This document shows, piece after piece, positions 16,194 to 24,476 of a stretch of DNA of 64,000 nucleotides. Below the pieces are notes generated by a model. That model ran no database searches, was not told the DNA's origin, and saw nothing but the letters and a program-made list of their open reading frames with translations. How positions within the stretch are numbered: position 1 is the first letter of the stretch; the number at the start of each line of letters is the position of its first letter. The stretch spans positions 363,466 through 427,465 of the forward strand of contig NZ_SDKD01000001.1 of the NCBI RefSeq assembly GCF_004521915.1. Direction: 5' to 3'. This DNA comes from Brevibacillus migulae. Lineage in GTDB: Bacteria > Bacillota > Bacilli > Brevibacillales > Brevibacillaceae. The translations under genes were made by a program, and so were the position numbers.

Positions 16194-17459
16194 ATGTTTA
16201 CATTCTTGAAGCAGCTCTTTGACCGCAAAGAGCCGGAAATGGAGCGACTGCCGTTTTACGACATCGTCTGCCCGTACTGCTTCGCGAAATATGCGCCCGA
16301 TCAGGTGGTCTTCCGGGCGACGCATCATCGTGAGGATGACGAGGACTACGCGTTGCAGGAAGATGAGATGCTGAATCAGTATCGGGACAAGTTCGGACTG
16401 GAGGCAATCGAGGAGCTGGAGGCCGTCATTGAGCCGGATTCGGTGCCAGAGGAGTACCATCTGATCGTGGATGATGTGCTGGTTGGGCTGACCGATCGCT
16501 ACGGCAAGGTGACGAAGCGCCGCCTCTGCCCGCATTGCCACAATGAGCTGCCGATCACTGCAGGAAAGGCACCGAGCAACATCATCTCGATCGTCGGGGC
16601 TTCGCAGGTCGGCAAATCCGTCTACATGACCTCGCTGATCCATACGCTGCAGCACAGCACGGCCAGCCGTTTTGACGCTGCCTGCATGCCTTTGAATGCC
16701 GAGATCAGCCGCCGCTTTCGCGAGCAGTATGAAGCGCCGTTGTTTGAGCGCGGGCAGCTGCTGGATTCTACGCAAAAAGAGAAGCGGCAGGAGCCGTATA
16801 TTTTCCAGTTCATTTTCAAGGATCCGTCGAAGGCGCCGCTCTCGCTGGTCTTTTTTGACGTAGCAGGGGAAGGCATGGTCGATCGGGACTACCTCGACCT
16901 GTATGCGGCCCATATCAAAAATTCGTCCGGCATTCTGTTCCTCGTCGATCCGCTGCAAATCCGCACGATCCGTGACAAGATTCGCATCCACATGGGCGAT
17001 GAAGAAGGCGAGTTTACGGCTCGCTATGATGAACCGCGAGAAGTGTTGATCACGCTGTTTGAGAATTTTATCGGGTATCAGCAGCAGAGCAAGACGGATA
17101 TCCCGACAGCCATCGTCCTGACGAAGAGCGATATGCTCCATTCCTTGAAGGAGGAAGACAGCGATTATATCCGTCCCAACAGCAATGTGTTCCGCAATGT
17201 GGTACACAGACAGGTGCTCGATCTGGTCGAGTTCGAGAATATCAATGGCGAGGTGCGCCGCTTCATCGAGAAGGTCGACCGGCCGTTCAAGGATGCGCTG
17301 GAGGTCTACTTTACCAACACCGCCTATTTTGCCGTGTCGGCTTTGGGCAGCAATCCGGTGGAGCAAAAGGTCAGCGGGCTCGTCACGCCGATCCGCGTGG
17401 ATGAACCGTTTATTTGGCTGATGCACCAGCTTCAATACATCAAGGGGAGGGAGCAGTAG
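16194..17459 (+). CDS. Zinc-ribbon TRAFAC-type GTPase
   Basis: A 421-residue protein. A P-loop GASQVGKS (residues about 135-142), Walker B DVAGEG (about 222-227) and the guanine-specificity motif LTKSD (about residue 309) define a GTPase of the TRAFAC class. The N-terminus carries a zinc ribbon whose halves, CPYC (about residue 27) and CPHC (about residue 107), are separated by an acidic, Glu/Asp-rich insertion of about 75 residues. This matches the double-GTPase (DO-GTPase2-like) proteins found with GAP1 proteins in predicted conflict or remodelling systems, and the distinct GTPase of the FtsZ-like operons. The stop codon overlaps the next start by one base. Confidence 0.85.
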   Translation: MFTFLKQLFDRKEPEMERLPFYDIVCPYCFAKYAPDQVVFRATHHREDDEDYALQEDEMLNQYRDKFGLEAIEELEAVIEPDSVPEEYHLIVDDVLVGLTDRYGKVTKRRLCPHCHNELPITAGKAPSNIISIVGASQVGKSVYMTSLIHTLQHSTASRFDAACMPLNAEISRRFREQYEAPLFERGQLLDSTQKEKRQEPYIFQFIFKDPSKAPLSLVFFDVAGEGMVDRDYLDLYAAHIKNSSGILFLVDPLQIRTIRDKIRIHMGDEEGEFTARYDEPREVLITLFENFIGYQQQSKTDIPTAIVLTKSDMLHSLKEEDSDYIRPNSNVFRNVVHRQVLDLVEFENINGEVRRFIEKVDRPFKDALEVYFTNTAYFAVSALGSNPVEQKVSGLVTPIRVDEPFIWLMHQLQYIKGREQ

Positions 17460-19963
17460 TGCGCCAACCCATCTTGCAGCAATATTACACCCGTGCCCGG
17501 GAAGGCGTTTTCCGCACCAACGAAGGGTATGACACCATCGCGAAAACTCCGCAGCTGGAGAATAGCTTCATCAAAAAGACCCTTCACCCCTTTTGCAGCT
17601 ATGACGCACCGAAAGAACTGCAGGAACGCAGTGAAAAGGATCTTACGCAGTATCCGCAAGCCTTGTTGCTTTTCTACAGTGAGTCAGGAGAGATGGTGCT
17701 CGGGCAGAGTGCCTATGTGGGAGCGGATTTTACCGGACAACGCAATACGTTTTTCAGCCACAATTATGTGATACCGCCTTCCCGGCAGGAGGAGTATTGG
17801 AAGCATCCTGCGAAAATTGCGGGAGCAGCGGGTTTCGTCACCCAGTACGATCCCTCATCAGGAAAGTCTCTGCCCGAGCTGGAGGATATCCCGTACCGCG
17901 ATAGGCTGGCAGGCAGCAGCGCCAAACGGATGCTGCAGCAGCTGGGTATCGAGGAAATGACATACAAGCGGCTTTTAGCTGCTGTGATGACCGCGGTCGC
18001 CGGGAAGAAAAAAGTGTTCGTGGTGCCTTCGTGTGACGTCAGCGGAATGGCGGAATGGGCGAGAGTATTGCTCCAGGTAGTATATGCAGGGCTTCCCTAT
18101 GCCCACCGCCGCCGTTTTGGTTTCCTCACTTATATGAGTGAACCGGAGAGCCGCAAGCATCTGCATCTGATGGTAGTACCGCCCGGCAGCCTCCGCCCGG
18201 GTGATGCGGCCATCGACAAGGAGTTTCAGTTTGATTTTGCGGCCAATCGCTTTTCGCATGCCGAGCTTGCTGGCGGTATTCCCTACTATCTCGATTTTGT
18301 CTGGGAGCACTTGGATGAGGCGGAAGAGCTGGACCGTTATTTCCTGTTTGCCGAAGAGGTGCTGGCAGGGGCAGATCCGGCGAAAGCACTGGGCCTGCCA
18401 ACCTATCATGAGCTGGCTGTCCTGTACCTGACCGAGCGGGGCAAAGCCTATCCGTATGAGCAAAACAAGGCTGCTATGCATCATCTGCTGGTGCAATATT
18501 TGGGGATTCAAGGCTTGCCCAACAAGGCGCGGTTGCATGCGTTGTTCGGCGGGCTGTTTTTGGGGGAAAAACAAGCGCTTGCGGCAGGACAGCTGCCCGC
18601 GATCGAGACGGTCAAGGCGGTCATCGATTACGCTTCGCTGGTGGCGGAGACGCAAGATGTGAAGGAATACTTGCGTTATGTGCTGGAAGTGGTGATCAGA
18701 GGCTACGAACGCGGCGAATCCGGCTGGATGGAGGAAATTTACGGACATGCGCAGCGGGATGCCAAGCTGTTTCGCCCATTGATGATGAGCATTATGACCA
18801 GTGAGCAATTGGCCAAGCCTTTGTTTCTGGACTATCTCGACAAAAGGCTGCTAGCCGTGAAGGATGTAAACGGATTGCTGGAAGAGCTTGCTTTTTGGCT
18901 GAAAAGAGTGCCGCCGCTCCGGGAGTATCGGGCCTTTTTCGCAAGTATGGCCAAGCGGGTAGATCCGGTCATGAAAGCAGAGCCGGACCAAGTCGGGAGC
19001 ATCCTGCGTCTCCACAAGCGTGTAGAAGAAAGCGGTGTGTCTCCACAAGCGGCAGCGGAATTCCTCGATGCGGCAGATGCAGCCATGCTGCGGACATTGC
19101 CCATCGAAAAGCTGGCAGTACGTGAGATCAGCCAGCTTGGTGCGTTGCTGCAGGAGAAGCCGAAGCACTTTGCGCAGAATCTGGATTGGACAAGTCGGCA
19201 AAAGCTCGAGCTGCTGGCCACGATTAGTCAGCTCTGGGAGGAGCCGCAAGCTCTTTCTGTGGAAGATGTGTTTGAACAAATGGATCAAGACACGATCACG
19301 CAGCTCCAAGGGATCTTGCTGCGGCAGCTGCGAGAGGCAGACTGGGAGGAAAGCGTCTACACACTGCTGCCGTTTGCTTTTTATCGGGAAGAAGGGGAGT
19401 GTCGATATGATCCAATGCTTCGTTTCGTATTGGAGCAAGGCGGACGGGAAGGGCTGCCCGGCTTTGTCCAGTGGTCATTGAGGCAAGAGGAATTCGTCAC
19501 GGGAATGAGGCTGAAGGCGAGCTATCGGCAAGCGCTCAAATCCCACTTTTTGCTGGAAGATCGAGATGCCTTGCGAAAAAAGGCAACGAGATTGGCTTGG
19601 TATGCCATCCGCCACACGGATCTGCAGAGGCTGTTGGAGGAAGTAAGAGACGAAACGGCAAATGGCCTGGTCCGCTTTTTTCGCAAGCCTGCGGGCAAAA
19701 CGGTCATCATCATGACCGGGCTGCTCGGCATTGGAGCGATCGGAGCTGCCGTCATGCTGGGAATGCAAAAATCGGTTCCAGTCGAGGAACAGCCGCCTGT
19801 AGATCAGCCAATCCCGGCTGCACCTGTCTACTATGGCCCGCCGATCCCGCAGCAGGGAGGAGCTCAGCCATTGTCACCAACCGAGAATGGCAGCGGCGAT
19901 TCCGTGTCACCTTCTCCTGAGCTTCAACCAGAGGAGCAGAAGCAAGCGCCATCAGCCACATAA
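17459..19963 (+). CDS. GTPase-associated protein 1 (GAP1)-like, tail-anchored
   Basis: An 834-residue protein. GTG at 17459 overlaps the GTPase stop (TAGTG) and has GGGGAGGG upstream. The N-terminus (RQPILQQYYTRAREG, GYDTIAKTPQLE, FFSHNYVIP) resembles the GAP1-N2 domain, seen next to zinc-ribbon GTPases. A long helical middle region follows. A single membrane span (about residues 745-765, TVIIMTGLLGIGAIGAAVML) is followed by a Pro/Gln/Ser-rich tail of about 60 residues that would lie outside the cell. The name implies association with, and possibly control of, the GTPase; GAP activity is not established. Last gene of the operon. Confidence 0.75.
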   Translation: MRQPILQQYYTRAREGVFRTNEGYDTIAKTPQLENSFIKKTLHPFCSYDAPKELQERSEKDLTQYPQALLLFYSESGEMVLGQSAYVGADFTGQRNTFFSHNYVIPPSRQEEYWKHPAKIAGAAGFVTQYDPSSGKSLPELEDIPYRDRLAGSSAKRMLQQLGIEEMTYKRLLAAVMTAVAGKKKVFVVPSCDVSGMAEWARVLLQVVYAGLPYAHRRRFGFLTYMSEPESRKHLHLMVVPPGSLRPGDAAIDKEFQFDFAANRFSHAELAGGIPYYLDFVWEHLDEAEELDRYFLFAEEVLAGADPAKALGLPTYHELAVLYLTERGKAYPYEQNKAAMHHLLVQYLGIQGLPNKARLHALFGGLFLGEKQALAAGQLPAIETVKAVIDYASLVAETQDVKEYLRYVLEVVIRGYERGESGWMEEIYGHAQRDAKLFRPLMMSIMTSEQLAKPLFLDYLDKRLLAVKDVNGLLEELAFWLKRVPPLREYRAFFASMAKRVDPVMKAEPDQVGSILRLHKRVEESGVSPQAAAEFLDAADAAMLRTLPIEKLAVREISQLGALLQEKPKHFAQNLDWTSRQKLELLATISQLWEEPQALSVEDVFEQMDQDTITQLQGILLRQLREADWEESVYTLLPFAFYREEGECRYDPMLRFVLEQGGREGLPGFVQWSLRQEEFVTGMRLKASYRQALKSHFLLEDRDALRKKATRLAWYAIRHTDLQRLLEEVRDETANGLVRFFRKPAGKTVIIMTGLLGIGAIGAAVMLGMQKSVPVEEQPPVDQPIPAAPVYYGPPIPQQGGAQPLSPTENGSGDSVSPSPELQPEEQKQAPSAT

Positions 19964-19986
19964 GCTTACTTTGTACAATTCCATGC

Positions 19987-20020
19987 AGAGACTGTCGGAG
20001 TTTTCCGCAGTCTCTTTTTT
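19987..20020 (+). terminator. Terminator of the VWA/tubulin operon
   Basis: AGAGACTG / CAGTCTCT with an inner CGGA/TCCG pairing, followed by TTTTTT. It lies 24 bp after the GAP1-like gene. Confidence 0.85.
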
Positions 20021-20085
20021 CGGTGAGAATGCCATACAGGTTTGAAACAGATGGGTTAGAGGTGACTAGATAGAAAGGTTTATAG

Positions 20086-20337
20086 AACTTTTCTGCTCAT
20101 TTTCAGGGGCAGGCGAATGGGATCGAGCTGCCGGATGATGAACGGCTGATAACGCAACTGAACCAGAGAAAGTACCGGATGACCAGCCGAGGGAAGATTG
20201 CTCTGGAGCGGAAAGAGGACATGAAGAAGCGTGGCCTAGATTCTCCTGACCGCGCGGATGCCGTAGTGTTGTCGTTTGCAGAAATCAATTCGAATAACCC
20301 ACTTTTTTTGCTGGAACAGCTTCACGCGAGTGAGTGA
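20086..20337 (+). pseudogene. Remnant of phage terminase large subunit (C-terminal nuclease part)
   Basis: An in-frame stop at 20083 and no start codon or ribosome binding site show this is a fragment. About 80 residues remain: GQANGIELPDDERLITQLNQ, SRGKIALERKEDMKKRG and LDSPDRADAVVLSFAE. The last is the conserved C-terminal nuclease motif of terminase large subunits, where the Asp after ARG/RAD-type motifs is catalytic. It points to a decayed prophage. The next gene in phages, the portal, appears as a second fragment at 23717, on the far side of a foreign insertion. Confidence 0.75.
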
Positions 20338-20444
20338 GTTTTAGGGAAAATTGAACAAATAGTAAAATTGTGAAAAAATGTAAAATACAGTTTACAGCAC
20401 TAATGCCATTTGTTACCATTTATCCAAAGGGAGGTAATGAAAAA

Positions 20445-21005
20445 ATGTTTAAAAAGAAAATCGCAGTAGCATTAATGTCTTTAACTGCAACAGTATCTAT
20501 GACGTCACAAGTGTTTGCTGCTCCAACTAGTGCTTCGCTTGGTGTTGATGATGAATTGCAGCAATACAACCAGTGGTGCTGGGCTGCCTCAAGTGTTTCA
20601 ATTCTTGATTATCTTGGAACCGATATTACTCAGCTCCAATTTGTGACTGCTGTTAAAGGTCAAAGGGAGAATTCTCCTGCAACTGATTCCGAGGTCCAAG
20701 ATGGTATGGAGGAATTCGGATATCAAAGTACCCTTGTAACCGATATGATTTCATGGGACAGTGTGAAGACCGAAATAGGTACGAATGAGCGTCCAATCTA
20801 CGCAGGGTGGTCTTGGAAGGATGGAACTGGTGGACATGCTGTTGTATTGGATGGCTATGATGATGGTGATGACAATTATGTCGAATATATGGACCCAGGT
20901 TATTCAGATCATTTTATTGAGGAATTTTCATGGTTTAGAGGAAAATATAAAAGTACTTCTGATCATATTTGGGATGGAACTATTTATAAAATAAAAGAAC
21001 AATAA
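20445..21005 (+). CDS. Secreted papain-like (C39-type) cysteine protease
   Basis: A 186-residue protein. ATG at 20445 follows GGGAGGTAATG; an upstream in-frame ATG at 20370 lacks a ribosome binding site. The signal peptide ends near VFA-AP (residue 25). The mature part has the papain-like triad: Cys45 in QYNQWCWAASS, His131 in TGGHAVVLDGY, and Asp150 in YVEYMDPGY. This is a compact, standalone Peptidase_C39-like enzyme, not the ABC-transporter-fused bacteriocin processing type. The gene is markedly AT-richer than its neighbours. With the next gene it forms a small cassette between prophage remnants and an IS, so it was probably acquired horizontally. Substrate unknown. Confidence 0.8.
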   Translation: MFKKKIAVALMSLTATVSMTSQVFAAPTSASLGVDDELQQYNQWCWAASSVSILDYLGTDITQLQFVTAVKGQRENSPATDSEVQDGMEEFGYQSTLVTDMISWDSVKTEIGTNERPIYAGWSWKDGTGGHAVVLDGYDDGDDNYVEYMDPGYSDHFIEEFSWFRGKYKSTSDHIWDGTIYKIKEQ

Positions 21006-21023
21006 TAAGGAGTGAAAACAAGC

Positions 21024-21692
21024 ATGAAAATTAATTCCTCTATCTTAAAAATTCTGTCTATAATGTTAGTGATAATTGCAGTGTTCAATGCTCCTGTCTT
21101 TGCAGAGAACGACGATAAATCTAAGGTTCCAGATCAGGTGCAAAGAGCAGCAGAGGATGGCCTAAATTTTCTTAAGTCGAAGTTCGCTGAAAATCCTGCA
21201 AGATATGGGTTTGACAATGAAAAGGATGTTCGTGATTTAAAATTGGGTGATGGATATCAACTTAAATATGTAGATGCAGAAAAACTGAAAAAAGATAAGA
21301 AAGGAAGTTTATTAGGTATATCAAATCAAGTTGATGTTTGGCAGTTTACAGCTGACTTAGATGGAAATCCAAAATCCTATATGCTTGTTGCGAATATCGA
21401 TGGAAAATACAAAGCGGTTCGATTCGGTGGAGACGCGACTGAATATGGAAAAGCAATTAAGACATTTAAAAATAAAACAAATAAGAACCCCGAAATAGTT
21501 CAAGTGGGTAATGAGTACTTTCTAGTAAATAAAGAAAATAATGAAGAGCAGGTTTTGGGAACAGGCTCGAAAAATGCAAGTATCATGAAGAAAGCATCAA
21601 CCGACTTTGTGAGTTCATCAACACTTGTCAAAGAGCTTCAGGAACGTCAAGAGGAGAATGAAAAAAATAAAGGACGAGGTTTTAGGAATTAG
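21024..21692 (+). CDS. Secreted protein paired with the cysteine protease
   Basis: A 222-residue protein. ATG at 21024 has AAGGAGTG 11 nt upstream; a GTG at 21012 overlaps that ribosome binding site and is less likely. A signal peptide (ILKILSIMLVIIAVFNAPVFA) leads to a mature domain rich in Lys, Asp and Asn. It has alternating strands (VWQFTADLDGNPKSYMLVAN, KAVRFGG) and ends in a charged helical tail (LQERQEENEKNKGRGFRN). It is 18 bp downstream of the protease and equally AT-rich. It could be the protease's inhibitor, chaperone or co-secreted partner. None of these is shown by sequence. Confidence 0.7.
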   Translation: MKINSSILKILSIMLVIIAVFNAPVFAENDDKSKVPDQVQRAAEDGLNFLKSKFAENPARYGFDNEKDVRDLKLGDGYQLKYVDAEKLKKDKKGSLLGISNQVDVWQFTADLDGNPKSYMLVANIDGKYKAVRFGGDATEYGKAIKTFKNKTNKNPEIVQVGNEYFLVNKENNEEQVLGTGSKNASIMKKASTDFVSSSTLVKELQERQEENEKNKGRGFRN

Positions 21693-21874
21693 ATTATAAA
21701 TGTTTCAAAATTCCCCAAGCAAACTTGTGAAGTGCACCCCTTAAAGTAGACATTGGAAAAACCCCCCTGGTTTTCCGATGGGACTGACCCCCTGACATGA
21801 GGCAAATCAAAACACCTTCAAGAGAATGCGACCATGTCGTAAGATATGGACACAACCTTGGAGGTGTTTTTACG

Positions 21875-22192
21875 TTGGCAACAAGAGTTAGTTATCCCGT
21901 AGAAATCAAAATGAAAGCAATTGAAATGCGTCTGGCAGGTGTCACCAAAAAGCAGATCATGAGGGAGTTAAATATTAAAAATAAGGCTCAAATACAACAG
22001 TGGATGCGTTGGTATCGTAACGGAGATATTCATCGTCTTCAACAGCCTGTAGGAAAGCAGTATAGCTATGGCAAAGGCCCAATGTACGATTCTGAACTTG
22101 AACAAGTCAAAGCAGAGAATCGTTTTCTTAAACAACAGTTGGACCTGTTAAAAAAGTTAGAGGAGTGGGAAAGGAGGTGTCACCAGAAGTAA
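21875..22192 (+). CDS. IS3-family transposase OrfA
   Basis: A 105-residue protein. TTG at 21875 follows GGAGGTG; an upstream in-frame ATG at 21797 overlaps the IS end. A helix-turn-helix of the IS3/IS911 type (KMKAIEMRLAGVTKKQIMRE) is followed by a leucine-zipper-like coiled coil (ELEQVKAENRFLKQQLDLLKK). An A6G slippery run at about 22150 is the expected site of programmed -1 frameshifting into orfB. OrfA is intact, but its orfB is not. Confidence 0.8.
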   Translation: MATRVSYPVEIKMKAIEMRLAGVTKKQIMRELNIKNKAQIQQWMRWYRNGDIHRLQQPVGKQYSYGKGPMYDSELEQVKAENRFLKQQLDLLKKLEEWERRCHQK

Positions 22193-22552
22193 TCGTACCT
22201 TGGATGGAATCCATTCGTGGACAAGTAAGTATTAGCCAAGCTTGCGCGTGGCTTGGTATACCTCGATCTACTTACGTTGGAAAGCTACATACGAGAAAAG
22301 AAACGAGGAGTTGATTGTAGCAAAGATTCGTCAACTCTGTATTCAACATAAGTTTCGTTACGGCTACAGAAAGATCACAGCGTTGATGCGTGCTGAAATG
22401 TCGATTAATCACAAACGTGTACAACGTATCATGCAACGTGAACAACTGCAATGCCGAGTAAAGGTGAAGAAACGCAAAGCAACGGGTCAACCTTCTTATG
22501 TAGCAGATCATCTTCTCCTGCGCCAATTTCATGTAAATGCTCCCTTGCAGAA
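22177..22552 (+). pseudogene. Truncated transposase OrfB (first IS)
   Basis: GTG at 22177 opens an OrfB N-terminus (HTH_21-type: VSPEVIVPWMESIRGQ ... ACAWLGIPRSTY) that hits a stop at 22314. The rest continues in another frame (KIRQLCIQHKFRYGYRKITA, HKRVQRIMQREQL) after a frameshift near 22275-22300. It ends abruptly at NAPLQKLV, exactly where the integrase catalytic domain (normally QKW-TD) should begin. The DDE domain of this copy is missing. Confidence 0.75.
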
Positions 22553-22883
22553 ATTAGTGAAAGGTTGGACGTATCGCAAGATCATGGAACATTTGGGGAT
22601 ACCGGATAGACATCTCCTTAAAGTGTAGATGAGGAAATATAAACAACTTGGTGAATTCGGACTTTTGTATCAGCGAGGTCACCGTGAAGAATATATTGAC
22701 CAAGACCGATATGTCCAAAAGCTGAAATGGGAGAACACCATGTTAAAAAAGTGTTGGGAAATCTGGAGGCGGGAGGTGCAGCTCAAAAATATGCCACCAT
22801 CAAGAAAGCAGCTAGCGAATACACGATCAGTGAACTCTGCAAGTTGTTTGGTGTCTCAAGAAGTGGATACTACGCCTATTTGA
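22553..22883 (+). pseudogene. Fragment of OrfA of a second IS3-type element
   Basis: It starts in mid-protein (KGWTYRKIMEHLGIPDRHLL), fused in frame to the preceding OrfB remnant. A TAG at 22626-22628 interrupts the frame, probably a mutated Trp codon (TGG), since MRKYKQLGEFGLLYQRGH continues naturally. A slippery A6G run at about 22743-22749 leads to the orfB frame. Nonfunctional. Confidence 0.7.
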
Positions 22884-23633
22884 AGCGACAAAACATGGAT
22901 CGGGACAAGCCTTTGAAAGAATTAATCCAGGCAGTGTATAAGAAGTACGATGGCAAATATGGATATCGACAAATCCAGCTATTTCTTCTCCAAGATCATG
23001 GCGTGTGGGTAAACCATAAAAAGGTACTGCGTCTCATGCAAGAAATGCGGTTACGTTCTCGTGTTCGCCGCAAGCATCGCTACTACTATGCTGCATCCAA
23101 AGGAGGCCGAGTCACAGAAAATGTCCTACAGCGCAATATTGAAGCAGACGCCCCCAATCAAAAATGGGTAACGGATGTTACACAGTATCGTGTTGTAGAT
23201 ACCTGGTTGTACCTTTCGGCCATTAAGGATTTGTTTAATAGCGAGATTGTGGCTTATCACATGGGAGTTCGTAATGACAATCAACTGGTCCTACGGACCT
23301 TTGAAAAAGCTTTTGAAAAGACGAAAGACGTGACTGGACTGATCGTTCACAGCGATCAAGGATTCCAATACACGTCCTACGCTTACCATGACATGCTGCC
23401 AAAGGTTGGCGCCCAAATCAGCATGTCTAGAAGAGGCAATTGTTATGATAATGCCTCGATGGAGAGCTTCTTCTCGCATCTAAAAACGGAAGGGCTCTAC
23501 CCTTATGATATCCGAAGTATGGATGGCACAAAGGCGAATTGAGGAATACATTCGATTCTACAACCAAAATCGTCCACAGAGAAAATTAAAAAAGCTGACA
23601 CTTGTAGAATTCAGGCGTCAGCATGCGGCCTAG
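22727..23633 (+). pseudogene. Transposase OrfB of the second IS3-type element, frameshifted at the 3' end
   Basis: The reading frame holds the HTH_21 segment (SELCKLFGVSRSGYYAYL) and an rve integrase core with the first two catalytic Asp residues (KWVTDVTQYRV, HSDQGFQYTS) and the Glu-containing ASMESFFSHLKTE, so the DDE triad is present. The frame stops at 23542. The true C-terminus (RRIEEYIRFYNQNRPQRKL, stop at 23633) lies in another frame, so a 1-nt change near 23525-23540 broke it. Transposition activity is unlikely. Confidence 0.75.
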
Positions 23634-23716
23634 CGGCCGGGGTTTTTCTTACTGTCCACTAAACGGGGTTTTGACCATTTTTTATAATTTGGTTTACAAA
23701 AGGAGGTGTAACTATC

Positions 23717-24202
23717 ATGAGTTGGTTTTATTGGATACCTTAGCGGCGTAATAAGAGCGCTGGGGGAAGCAGGCACGCGGGTACGCAGAGCCGCAGCGGA
23801 GGGGCTCACCCATTCGACGCGCTCCGAAGTTACGTCCCCAACCAGGTTCAAGTAAAAGTCTACAAGCAGATGCGCGACGGAGTACCGATCATCGGTGTAG
23901 GGATCCAAAATCTCAGGCGACTTATCGGCGTTCCCAAGATTGTTGTCGGTGCTCCAAATTCACGTCGACAAAAAGAGTGGGACAACTGGGCGAGGTCAGT
24001 TAAGGTCGGCAAAGTCGGGAAGGGGTTCGGGACGTTCGCCTCTTCATTCGTGGATGGAATGATTCAGAACGGCTTTAGCGCGGCCGAAATAGTTCCGTAT
24101 CGGTCCAGGACTGAAATCTATGCACTGCTTCCAATTGTCGCGGAAAACGTGGTAGAAAAAAACGGAAGACCTCACCGTACATACAAGCGAAAAGATAGGT
24201 AA
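23717..24202 (+). pseudogene. Prophage remnant, probable portal-protein N-terminus
   Basis: ATG at 23717 with a strong AAAGGAGGTG ribosome binding site opens MSWFYWIP and then meets TAG at 23741. The same frame continues openly to 24202: HPFDALRSYVPNQVQVKVY, MRDGVPIIGVGIQNLRRLIG, and FVDGMIQNGFSAAEIVPYRS. The pattern resembles the start of phage portal proteins, where such residues precede the clip domain. The 3' end is lost. A portal gene directly after a terminase would fit with the remnant at 20086-20337. The portal call is moderate. Confidence 0.5.
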
Positions 24203-24281
24203 GAGTAAAACGAAAGCGTGTCTACCTTTTCTTTCCTCTTCGTCAGCTTAGGCTTACAATATAGTCACGAGAGAGAGGGAA

Positions 24282-24466
24282 GAACGGGACGGACGGAGTC
24301 TTTGTCACACTTACAAAGATGGAGCTGCCAAAAACGGTACACGCTTGTTACGCAACCAATGCATTGAAAGCGCTTCCTCAAAAAAGCGCAACGTACCGTT
24401 TTGGCAGAGGATCCGAACAGTGCCACCTCCATGGCGAGTGGGGCAAGAACTTAAGTCGGTCCGTTC
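24282..24466. repeat. Structured nested-palindrome element, copy A
   Basis: This fills most of the 358-bp gap between the phage remnant and psuK. The inner stem CTGCCAAAAACGGTAC (24325-24340) pairs with 24393-24407. A GGAGC motif precedes it, and AGGATCCGAACAGT follows it. An outer arm (24282-24294 with 24455-24466) pairs imperfectly. Long blocks match copy B at 63744-63952, including GGAGTCTTTGTCACAC, ACGGTACACGCTTGTT and GGCAAGAAC. Not coding. Confidence 0.75.
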
Positions 24467-24476
24467 ATAGGCGATG

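Larger units (their letters stand above)
21726..23677 (+). mobile_element. Mosaic IS3-family (IS150-like) element, inactivated
   Basis: The ends are imperfect inverted repeats starting with TG. The left end reads TGAAGTGCACCCC. The right end in reverse complement reads TGGTCAAAACCCC. Both continue to GACA and then GAAAAACCCC. No target duplication is seen. Inside are the 5' part of one IS (orfA and the start of orfB) joined at about 22552 to the 3' part of a second, related IS (most of its orfA plus orfB). Several frameshifts and a nonsense codon disrupt the genes. Two insertion sequences probably recombined or a deletion fused them. Confidence 0.75.

Noticed and set aside
15525..17435. A 636-residue minus-strand open frame opposite the beta-rich protein and GTPase genes
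   Set aside because: It overlaps two clear genes with recognisable motifs, and no start signal or family was seen.
20370..20445. An extended N-terminus for the cysteine protease
   Set aside because: The ATG at 20445 follows a strong site and gives a clean signal peptide; the extension does not.
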